DNA from: Ewingella sp. CoE-038-23
Lineage (GTDB): Bacteria; Pseudomonadota; Gammaproteobacteria; Enterobacterales; Enterobacteriaceae
DNA: 64,000 nucleotides
Assembly: GCF_040419245.1 (NCBI RefSeq)
Contig: NZ_JAZHOH010000001.1
Location: forward strand, 2,914,001 to 2,978,000
Direction of reading: 5' to 3'
Shown here in pieces: positions 10,301 to 20,200 of the stretch. The notes under the pieces are model-generated. The model worked only from the letters and a program-made list of their open reading frames with translations. It searched no databases and had not been told where the DNA came from. Both the position numbers and the translations under genes were made by a program. Numbering within the stretch: the first letter of the stretch is position 1; the number at the start of each line of letters is the position of its first letter.

Positions 10301-11237
10301 AGGTCAGCGCACCGACCGCAATCTTAACAACGGTGCCGTCGGCCGCGGTCAAAGCACCGCTGACAGTCTGCTCAGCGCCAGATACCACGGTATTGAGGAT
10401 GTGATCCACATTGCCCAAACCGGAGGTCAGGTCGCCCAGCACTGGCAGGATTTTCGCCACGTTGAGGTCGATAACCTGCACTTTGGTGTTACCCGCGGCA
10501 TCGGTCAGCACGACGTTCAACGCCAGTGGACCGTTTGGCAGATTAGCCAACAGCGTCGGAGGAATGCTCAGGTTAAATTGACCATTCACACCGACATCGG
10601 CCGTGATCGTTTGTCCGCCGATTTCCACCGCCACCTTGGCACCAACGCCCGCACTGGTGGCGACGCCGCCAATGGTTTGGGTCAGCAACAGGGAAGCCGC
10701 GTTGAGCACTCCGCCCACCAGCCCGCTGGTGATATCCAGATCCAACAGGCTGTTGAACAGCACGTTAATGCCCACATCGACGCTGGTGGTATTCCCGGCC
10801 TTATCGGTGACCGACGCGGTGAGGACGTTTGGCCCATCCAGCAGACCTGACAGGCCCGTTGGCAGGATTTGAGCACTCCAAGCCCCTCCCGGTTGAATCA
10901 CTGCGGAACCCACGGTGACGCCAGCAATCTTGATAGTGACGGTCTGCCCTGCTTCGGCGCTGGAAGTACCGGTCAGCAACTGCGTAACCAACCCTTCCGC
11001 GAGATTCAGCACGTTGTCGCCCGCCAGCACGCCCACGCTCAGCAGAGGTGCTGCGGTGTTGGTGGTGAAGGTATGAGGCGTGGTAGTGACGTTACCCGCC
11101 GCGTCACTCAAACTGGCACTGATGGTGTTTGTACCCGGTGGCAACCCTTGCAGATCCGCCGCCGGAACCGTGGTGCTCCATGCGCCACCCGCACCGACCA
11201 GCGCGGTATAGGTTTTGCCGTTCAGGGTCACAGTCAC
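7314..11237 (-). CDS. bapA: BapA-type adhesin, C-terminal part (about 1,307 residues)
   Basis: This is the continuation of the adhesin in another frame. The GTG at 11237 is only the first possible start after the break; I see no ribosome-binding site for it and do not think it initiates. It encodes the rest of the interrupted Ig domain, about ten further Ig-like domains, and then a Ser/Thr/His-rich segment (HTTSSDSSTTDTVHHATS). The end is a C-terminal domain with a degenerate RTX-like motif (GTAGNDIIIVDTLDFGHIDGG) and the usual type I secretion tail (TVDGLTFDVYHN...DVLVQHGL). This tail should direct export through the ABC/HlyD/TolC genes immediately downstream. Confidence 0.85.
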   Translation of the reverse strand: MTVTLNGKTYTALVGAGGAWSTTVPAADLQGLPPGTNTISASLSDAAGNVTTTPHTFTTNTAAPLLSVGVLAGDNVLNLAEGLVTQLLTGTSSAEAGQTVTIKIAGVTVGSAVIQPGGAWSAQILPTGLSGLLDGPNVLTASVTDKAGNTTSVDVGINVLFNSLLDLDITSGLVGGVLNAASLLLTQTIGGVATSAGVGAKVAVEIGGQTITADVGVNGQFNLSIPPTLLANLPNGPLALNVVLTDAAGNTKVQVIDLNVAKILPVLGDLTSGLGNVDHILNTVVSGAEQTVSGALTAADGTVVKIAVGALTFTGTVLNNAFSIPIPAGALASLADGVVPVILTATDAAGNVLTQALNPLTVALHNLPQIVLDPLFGDGLLNAADILLNQTITGVVKNVAAGTTLSVQVGGGTPLTAQVDATGHFSVTVPSNLLSGLTNGNLGVNVSLTDANGNSTSVGAQAAINVTLPTISLTDVLHNGVLGAVDALTSQVIGGVVTGVTAGTTVKVTLGGKTFLGVTDAGGKFAVTLQPGDLKALADGTLAIGVSVVSDAGNVGSTNVNANVIINSLPKVVLDPLFGGNGVLNAAEALLTQTISGTVLNATAGSSVKVTLGPLVLTGTVDGTGHFNVQVTPLQLSQLLDGNLNVGVTVTDAAGNTNGVNAGLNVGIHNLPSIVLNPIFGDGVLSVVDLLTGQTISGVATNVAVGSQVQISLNGKTYLATVGVGGAFSVTVPPLDLKGILTDGLQNVTATFTDAVGNVGTITNAVNVIANALPTITLDPLFNNGLLNAVQALVTQTISGKTTNAEGSTVTVTIGGASLSAVVKADGTFSVNVLPSLLSSLIDGTVGVGVSVTNAANHTVDTSANVTVGIHTLPTLNLGTLFGGDGFLNLAEASSNTTLTGTTNVQNGSVSVNVGGVVHTGTITNGAWNVTFTAAELKALADGATTVKVTITDAVGNITTQTSPLVIKTHALPLVSLDGLGSLTGLIGGILGAGLTLKGSSANIGQGGIISVTLLGTTLGAVVQADGSWQAKFGSEVFAAYNLFTLLGALTGNVVGLQATDLAGNGINLHVGLATGSPLISLQAQSLDVQATDDTHAVAALHTTSSDSSTTDTVHHATSTLTDPLVTADAGAQVASTDTSTTAHAETAFSIGGVTIEVDHTQQDVVGTAGNDIIIVDTLDFGHIDGGTGVDTLQLGGTNQHLDLTLLGFKVEHIDIFDLGNSGTNSITLNLLEAQSVKDSANDEVIIKGGEGSLVNLVTGSDGAWTETGQRTVDGLTFDVYHNASLASTNTLGDVLVQHGLHVQQQS

Positions 11238-14200
11238 CGTACGGCCAGCTTCCGAGGTCGAGCCGTGCCGCTGATGGTCTGGTTAGCCGCAGCTTCAGTT
11301 CCGTTAAGCACGTCATCACCGGCGAAGGCATTGACGGTCAAGGTTGGTGGAGTACGGTCAACCACGATGGTTTGTGTCACTGTCGCCGTCGTGCCATTAA
11401 GGCCAGTCATCGACACTGTAACGGTATAGTTACCATCCGTTGGGAAGGTGACTAATTGCGACAGCCCGACAATAGTCCAGGTACCGCTAGCGCTTGGCAG
11501 TGCTGGGAAGGTGCCCACGACTGGAACACCGTTAACAAACACGGTAATTAACTGCGGAGTCAGTACAGTTTGGTTATTCAGATACTGACCGGTAAAGGTC
11601 ATGATCAAGCCGCCATCATCCGTTGAGTTGATGATGTTATCGACACTGATTGGGTTAAGTGTCAGGAACGCCGCAGGAGGCGTCACGCTGACTGTAATGT
11701 CATGAATATCTGGCGTTGCAGCATTACCCGCAAGGTCAGACACGTTCGCCGTGATGTTGGTCGCACCATTACTTAGCGTCTGCAACTGAGCAGGAGACAG
11801 CGTTAGGCTCCAGCTACCGTCAGCCTGAACAATGGCGCTTAATCCGGTGATTGAACCCACAGTAACATTAACAGTTCGCCCAGCCTCGACGTGAGCCGTG
11901 GTACCGCTAATCGTTTGCGGTGTGCGGCTTTCAGCGAAGTCCAGAATGTTATCACCTGCAAAAGTACCCACGGTCACGGTTGGCGCGGCAGCAGCGTCTG
12001 TCGCAATACCCACGTGGGAAATCGCCGTGTTGGTGTTACCCGACGCATCTGTCGCAGTGACGGTAATGGTCTGGCTGCCCTGTGGCAGAGTCGCTATCTG
12101 CGCCGGGGTTAAGTCCAACACCCAGGTTCCGTCAGTGACGGCGGCGGTGAAGACTTGGCCACCGATATTGACGCTAACGCTGGTGCCGTCCGTGATGCCG
12201 CTTATCTGTGTTCCCGCTGCCGCTTCGGCCAAATTAATGTAGCCGTCGGTGGAAACGTTGTTCACGGTAACCACTGGCGGTGTGAAATCAGTGGTGAACG
12301 CAAATGGCACAGTATTGGTGTTGCCGCTGGCGTCGGTTGCCGTGATGTTGATGGTGTGATCGGTGCCAGTCAGGCCGCTCAGGGTGCCAGCTGGCAGGTT
12401 AAGTGTCCAAGAACCGTCAGCCGCGACGGTGGCGTTATAGCTGGTGCCGTTGACATCAATCACCACTTTCACCGCTTGGCCCACGCCAGAAATGCCGGTG
12501 TTCCCCTCAATGACGAGAGGCCCCGCCGCTTCGGCGATATTCAGCACATTATCCGCACCAAACGGCTGGTTGGTGATGCTTGGGTTAGGGATGTTCAGGT
12601 CAACCGTAAACACTTCTGGCGAGCTGATATTGCTATTGCCGTACTGGTCGGTGCTGGTCACGGTGATGGAGTGCGTCGGCAGCCCGGCGATATCCGCCAG
12701 TTCAGAAGTGGTTAGCTCCAGGGTCCATTTGCCGTCTGCACCTACGGTAGCGGTCAGCGGCGAAGGATTACCCGCAATGGTAACCGTCACCGTTTGGCCT
12801 GGGCCAGTGATGCCCGTTGAGCCGCTGATAGTCTGGCCTGCGGCCAATTCAGCAGCGTTGAGCACGCCGTCACCAAACACCAAGTCTATGGTTGGAACTG
12901 GAGGTGGTGTCAGCTGAACCGAAATGTTCTCGGCTTGGGTGCTGGAGTTGCCCGCAACGTCGGTCACCGTTACGGTGGCCGTCCAGGTGCCATTCGGCAA
13001 GCCTTGCAGGGTCGCGGCATCTAACGGCAGAACCCAAGTGCCGGTCGCTGAATTTACGTCGGCGGTATAGTCCTTACCGTTAAGGTTCACCGTCACTTTC
13101 TGACCATCAGAAGTGATCCCGGTAGTACCGCTGATGGAGCCACCCAGCGCCGCTTTATCAATGTTAATCGCGCCGCCAAAGCTGTCAGTGATAGTCGCCA
13201 CCGGCAAGGTATTAATGTAGGAAACAAATGGCACATCGCTCGACACGCTGTTGCCCGCGGCATCGGTCACCGCCACGGTAAGGGTGTTTTGGCCGTCGGT
13301 CAGGCCCACCAGCGTGGCTGTTGGGGTAGTCGCCGTCCAGGTACCATCCGGACCCACTACCGCCGTCACCGGTTTACCATCCAGCGTTAATACCACGCTG
13401 TCGCCCGCTGCAACTTTACCGGTCACAATCTGGTCGACGCCTGACTCCAGCTTGTTCAACGCGCCATCGCCAAACAGTGGGTCGACAACGGCAGCTACAG
13501 GAGGTGTCAGATCGACCGTCACGCTGTGCGAAGCCGAGGCTGGGTTGCCCGCCGCATCGGTGTAGCTCACGGTGACGGTGCCCACGCCTTCAGTAATATT
13601 TTGTGGTGTGATAAGACCCGGTGCCACGGTGGCGGTCCATACGTTATCCGTCACTGTGCCGGTCACTTGTACACCCGCGACACTCACCTGCACCACCGTG
13701 CCGTTTGGCAGATTGGTGCTGGTACCGGTGATAGTGAAACCATCGGCAGCCGCGGTGATATTAACGAAATCGAGTGCCTCTAGCGTCAGGACTGGCAAGT
13801 TGTTGATTGCCAGCTCAATTGCCGGATTAACCGTAATGTCTGCCACATTGCCTTGAGCATCGGTCACGGTGGCGGTGATCACCAGTGGGCCATCGGTGGT
13901 GATGGCTTTCAGGTCAGCCGCTGGGATAGTCAGCGTCCAGTTGCCGTCTTCAGGCACCAGTACCGGGTAAAGCTTGCCGTCGACGGTCACGGTGACCGTC
14001 AGGCCCGCCGGAGCCGTACCGGTAATTGGCAGGCCGAGTGCTGCTTCCACGGCATTAACAATGCCATCGGCACCAGCATCCACCACGATAGTCAGCAGCG
14101 GAGGCGTGGTATCTACCGTCACCTGATGGGTGCCGGTCGCCACGTTTTCAGCAACGTCATTACCGGTCGCGGTAATGGTGTATTCTTGATTTTGCAGCGC

Positions 14201-17200
14201 CTGCACGTCGGCGACAGGAACGGTGGTGCTCCATTTTCCGTCATCCCCAACGATCGCCGTGTAAGGCTTACCGTTGAGCGTGATGTTAATGGTTTCGCCC
14301 GCCACCAGGTGGTTGGAGGTCCCGCTGATCACCAGAGGCTGGTTGTGCTCGGTGCTGTTGATGACGTCGTCACCAGCAACTTTATCAATGGTAATGGTTG
14401 GCAAGTTAGCTTCGCTCGCCAGCACATTGACCTCGTGACTCGCCGATGCCGGGTTACCCGCCAGACTGGTGGCGTTAGCCGTGATCGTGGCCTGACCATC
14501 ACTCAGCCCGGCCAGATCGGCAGCCAGCACCGTGGTGGTCCAGTTACCCTCTCCATCAACCACAGCGGTGTAAGTCTTGCCATTGAAGGTCAAGGTAACT
14601 TCACGCCCCTCTTCAAGCTTGGTCGAGGTGCCGCTGAGCACCAGATCTTGGCCTTTCTCAGTGGCGTTGATGTAGTCATCATTAGAAATCGTATTGATGG
14701 TCAGCGTCGGGGTGTAAGCCGCGCCAGCCTCAATGGTGAATTCATGGTTGATGGTGGTGGTGTTGCCCGCAGTGTCAGTCAGGGTCGCCGTAATGGTGTG
14801 AGGACCATCGCCCAGAGCTTGCAGCGCGTCGTTAGGCAGTGGGATTGACCATTTGCCATCCGTGTCGACGGTGCCTTCATAGGTCACGCCGCCCAGAACC
14901 AGACTCACTTTGACGTTTTGACCACTGTCGCTGACTGATGCAGTCCCGGTCAGGGTGATAGGTTGCAGCAGTTCAGCGGTGTTGATGATGTCGTCACCCG
15001 CCACCAGATCAACGGTCAGCGTTGGTGCTACTGTGTCGACGGTGGCCTCAATGGTGCTGCTGCCGGTAGCACCGGACGCGCTGGTCGCGGTGACTTCAAT
15101 GCTCAGCGCCCCTTGTGGCAGGCTCGCCAAGGCGTTGGCCGGCACGTCCAGCGTCCATTGACCATTGGCGTCCACGGTGGCATCAAAGCTGATCCCACCG
15201 ATGTTCACCTTCACGGTTTGTCCCGCGCCGGTCGCGCCGGTGGTCCCGGTCAGCGTCTGCACTTCAGCCAGCTCGCTACCGTTGAGGATGGTGTCGCCGA
15301 ATGGTGCGTCGATAGATGGGAACAGCGGGCTAGGCACGCCAGTGACATTGACGGTGCCGTCAACCAGGGTTTGGTTGCCCGCCGCGTCAGTGACGGAAAC
15401 GCTGTATGGATGGTCGCCGACCGCCAAATCGCCAAGGGCATTTGGTGGCACCAGCACAGACCAAGAACCGTCGGCCTGGACCACGCCGGTGTAGGTATGG
15501 CCGTCAATAGACACGGTGACCGGACGACCTGCATCGCCGATGTCGCTGGTCCCTTGGATCAGGAAGCCCGTCGCCACTTCGTCGGTGTTCAGCTTGTCAT
15601 CGCCGGTCAGCGGCTCAACGCTCAAGGTTGGAGCCGTCAAGTCTATGGTCACATTGGTAGTGGTTGTGCCCGTGTTACCCGCTGGGTCTGTGACAGTAAC
15701 CTGCAGAGGCGAGGAGCCATCAGTCAGGCCATTGAGCGCGTTAGCCGGGATTGTGACCGACCAGGTGCCGTCATTGTTAACCGTGCCGGTGTAATCTACC
15801 CCGCCAATGTTCACGGTGACTTTCTGGTCTGGGCCGACAGCGCCGGTGTTACCGGTCAGAATCTGATCGGCCGCCGCTTCAGGCTTGCTCAGCACGCCGT
15901 CGCCAAATGGCGTATTCAGCACTGGAACTGGCAGTTGGGTGAAGACACCCAATGACTCAGTCACCGTGGTGCTGTTGCCCGCCGCGTCTGACAGGGTGGC
16001 GGTTAATGTGTATTGACCATTTGCTAAGCCCAAGAGCGCGTTAGCTGGGATCTCCGTGGTCCACTTGCCGTCCCCCCCAACTTCAGCCAGATAGGTTTGG
16101 CCATTGATGGTCAAGGTAACATTGCGCCCCGCGTCAGCAGGATCTGCGGAACCACTCAGCGTTACGGCGGCAGCGGCTTCAGCTGCGTCAATGTAGCCGT
16201 CGCCCGAAATTGGGTCGATGGTCAACGTTGGCGCGGTGAAGTCGACCGTCACGTTAGACGTGATAGGCGTGCTGTTGCCCGCCGCATCGGTGGCAGTCAC
16301 GGTGATTAGGGTATTATCCTGCGGCAGCGCCTGCAAATCAGCCGCTGGAATAGTCACTGTCCACTGACCGTTGCCGCCGACGGTGGCGGTGTAATCTTTA
16401 CCACCGAGTGTCACGGTCACGGTTTGACCATCGCCCACTATGCCGGTAGAACCACTCAGCGTCTGGCTGGTGGCGGCTTCCGCCGTACTCAGCAGGCCGT
16501 CGCCAAAAGGTTGATTGATAGTTGGTGCGGGTAGTTGGTGGGTGTAGACATCCAGCGTGACGGTGCTGCTGACCGCGTTGCCTGCGGCATCGGTTGCGGT
16601 CACTTTCACCGCCAGCGGCCCGTCGCCGAGCAGCGCAAGATCGGCTGCCCCAACCGGCACGGTCCAAGTGCCGTCCGCGCCAACGGCGGCGGTGTAGGCT
16701 TTACCGTTCAGAGTGACAGTGACGTTAGCACCCTCGGCCACGTTGTGCGATGTCCCGCTGATGTTGATGCCTGCGCCCGCTTCCTGCGCGCTCAGTTTGT
16801 TGTCACCGGTGATTGGGTCAATCGCCAGACCACTCAACTCGGTGTTGATGGTCAGTGGCAGAGAACCTTGCGCCGGGTTACCTGCTTTATCAGCCACTTC
16901 GGCGGTCAAGGTGATTGAACCGTCGTTCAAAGCAGTCAGGTCAGCCGCTGGAATTTGCACGCTCCATGCGCCGCTGGCTCCCACGGTGGCGGTGTAAGTT
17001 TTGCCATTCAACGTGATGGTCACTTGCTGTCCGGCTTCTACATTGGTGGTAGTACCACTCAATGTTTGGTCGGCCAGGCGCTCGGCCCCGTCGATTACGT
17101 TGTTACCCGCAAAGGCATTCAGCGTCAGGGTTGGCTGAGAATCGACGCCGGTTGCCAATGTAACATTGGAGGTCTGGGTGGTGGTGTTGCCCGCTTCGTC

Positions 17201-20200
17201 AGTCAACGACACGCTCAGCGGATACTGCCCGCTGGCCACGCCGTTCAGCACGCCAGCCGGAATATTTACCGTCCAACTGCCGTCACCGCCCACAACGCCG
17301 GTATAGGTAGCGCCGTTGAGGGTCACGGTGATGGTTTTACCTGCTTCGCTGACGGAAGCCGTACCTGTCAGTTCAATCGCCGCCGCTGCTTCCGCGCTGC
17401 TGACAATGCCGTCGCCGGCCAGAGGATTCACGGTCAGCGTTGGCGCGCTGAGGTCAACGGTCACATTGCTGTTAATAGTAGTGCTGTTGCCTGCGTTATC
17501 GGACGCCACCACCACGATCGGGTTGCTACCTTCCGGCAGAGCTTGCAGATCGGCCGATGGAATGCTGATCGTCCAGCTACCATTGGCTGCGACGGTGGCG
17601 GTGTAGTCATGGCCGCCAAGGGTGACGGTGACGGTTTGGCCGTCGCCCGCTTTGCCGGTAGAGCCAGTCAGCGTTTGCGCCGTGCCTGCTTCGGTAATGT
17701 TCAGGAAGCCGTCGCCGAATGGCGTATTGATGGTTGGTTCTGGAGCCACATTGTCAACGCCGACGGAAACGCTATTAGTCAGCGTATTGCCGTTAGCATC
17801 TTTAGTGACTGCGCTGACCGTGGTGGTGCCTGGGTCAATTCCCGCCAGTTCAGGGCTGGTGAAGTTCACTAACCAGCGGCCATTGGCCAGCACTTTTACG
17901 GTATGTGACACAGTACCGAAGGTTACTACCACGTCGGTGCCCACCGGCACGCCGTAAGTCGTACCCGTAACCTGAATACCGTTTTCCGTTTCCACCGCGT
18001 TGATGACGTTATCGCCCGTTACCGGGTCGATTGCCACGCCGTTCTCAGTAATATTTACCGTGAAGTTATCGGTGCCAGAGGCTGAGTTACCGGCCTTGTC
18101 CGCCACTTCTACCGAGATAGTTTGAGTGCCGTTAGTCAGCACCTGCATATCGGTAACCGGGATGATGACGCTCCAGCTGCCGCTCTGCTGAACTTCAGCC
18201 GTGTAGGTGTGGCCGTTCAGGGTGATTTTAACGATCTGGCCCGCTTCCACGTTGGCCGTGGTGCCGTTCAGCACTTGCGCCGTTTGGACTTCCGCACCGT
18301 CTACCGCGTTATCGCCACCAAATGGATTGATGGTGATAGTCGGTTGGATACTTGGGTCGGAAACCACGTGGATAGTATTGGTGGTGCTGGTGCTGTTGCC
18401 CGCCGCATCGCTCAACGTAGCATTGATAACAAAATCACCATTGAGATTGTTCAAGGCACCGGCTGGCAGAGCAACGCTCCATACGCCGTTCGGCCCAACC
18501 GTCGCGGTATAGCTTTCATTGTTCAGCGTGATGGTGACTTCGCGTCCAGCCTCAGAGACAGAAGCCGTCCCCGACAGGGTTAACGACCCTGCGGCTTCGG
18601 CCAGGCTGATTTGCCCATCGCCCGCCAGCGGATTGATAGTCAGGGTTGGCGCCAGGGTATCTACCGGCACAGTAGCACTGATAGTCTGGCTGTTACCGGC
18701 GACGTCGGTCGCAATCACCTGAACCGGCGCCGTGCCGTTCGGCAAGTTGCTCAATACGCTGGACGGAATGCTGACGCTGAAAGTGCCGTCATTGGCGACC
18801 GTGGCGGCAAATTGCTGGCCGCCGATGATAACTGTTACATTCTGGCCTGCGCCTGTTACGCCGGTGGTGCCGGTAATGGTCTGCCCAGCGGCGGCTTCGC
18901 TGCCATTCAAGGTGCCATCGCCAAACAGCGTATCCAGCACTGGGGCTGGCAGGTTGTGCACGTAAACGTTAACGCTGCCGGTGGTCGAGATAGGGTTCCC
19001 GCCGCCATCGGTGGCGCTCACCTCGATATTCTGCACGCCATCGGTCAGTGCCTGAATAGCAGCCGCTGACAGTTGAATGCTCCAGGTGCCGTTTGCGGCA
19101 ACATCCGCCTGATAATTCACGCCGCCGATGTTAACGGTGATCGCGCCCACGCCAGCAGGGACGTTGAAGGTGGTCCCGCTGATGGTCACGCCTGCCGCAG
19201 CTTCAATGGCATTGATGTTGCCATCCACGGAAATAGGATCGATGGCGATACCGCCTAACAGATCGTTAATCTCAAACGGACGGTTTCCAATCGCTTGGTT
19301 GCCGGAACTGTCACTGACCGTCACGGCAAAGTCTGCCGGGCCATTGCCTGCATCGGACAGCGCCGAAGCTGGAATAGTCACGCTCCACGTGCCGTCTGCC
19401 CCCACGATACCGGTGTAGGTTTTGCCATCAAAAGTGACAGTAACCGTGTTGCCCGCCTCGACGTTTGTGGTGCTACCGGTCAGCTTCTGGTCAATCTGAA
19501 TTTCTGCGCCGTCCACGATGTCATTGCCCGCAAAGGCGTTAACAGTCAGCGAAGGCTGAAGCGCCGGATCGGCGGCGACGTGAACGGTGTCAGTGGTGAC
19601 GGTAGTGTTGCCCGCGGCGTCAGTCAGCGTAGCGGTGATAGTAATATCACCATTTATCCCGGTCAGCGTGCCGGCTGGCAGGTCAAAGGTCCATTTACCG
19701 TCTTCGCCAACAATGACGTTATGCGGCTCACCGTTTACATTGAGAACCAGCGTGCGGCCGGCTTCAGAAGCCGATGCCGTACCAGTAATGGTGATAACGC
19801 CAGCGGCTTCATTGAATGAAATTTTATTGTCAACGGCCACAGGATCGATAGTGACGTTTGGCGCAAGGGTATCCACATCGACCGCAATTGGGGTGCTAAT
19901 ACCGCTAGAGTTACCGGCAGCGTCTTTCACTTCGGTGGTCAGGCTGTGCGGGCCTTCGGCCAATGGCGTCGTTGGGGTATAAGACCAGTTACCCGTGCCA
20001 TCAACGGTCACGGTTGCCAAGACGGTATCGCCATCACGAATAGTGACCGAACTGTTCGGCTCGGCCTTGCCGCTCAGGGTTGGCGTGGTGTCGTTTGTCG
20101 CGCCGGTGATTGGCAAATCATCGTTATTCACCAGTTTAACGTCGGTCGCAGCACCCGGCGCCGCGGTATCAATTTCCACAGCAATTGGAGCACTGATGCC

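Noticed and set aside
7932..10850. Plus-strand frame of 972 codons
   Set aside because: It lies wholly opposite the adhesin coding strand and arises from the GC-rich repeats. The product is Arg/His/Gln-rich with no domain, and no ribosome-binding site stands out.
11235..11237. GTG as a genuine start for the C-terminal adhesin fragment
   Set aside because: It falls mid-strand in an Ig domain with no ribosome-binding site, and the same frame extends coding sense upstream.
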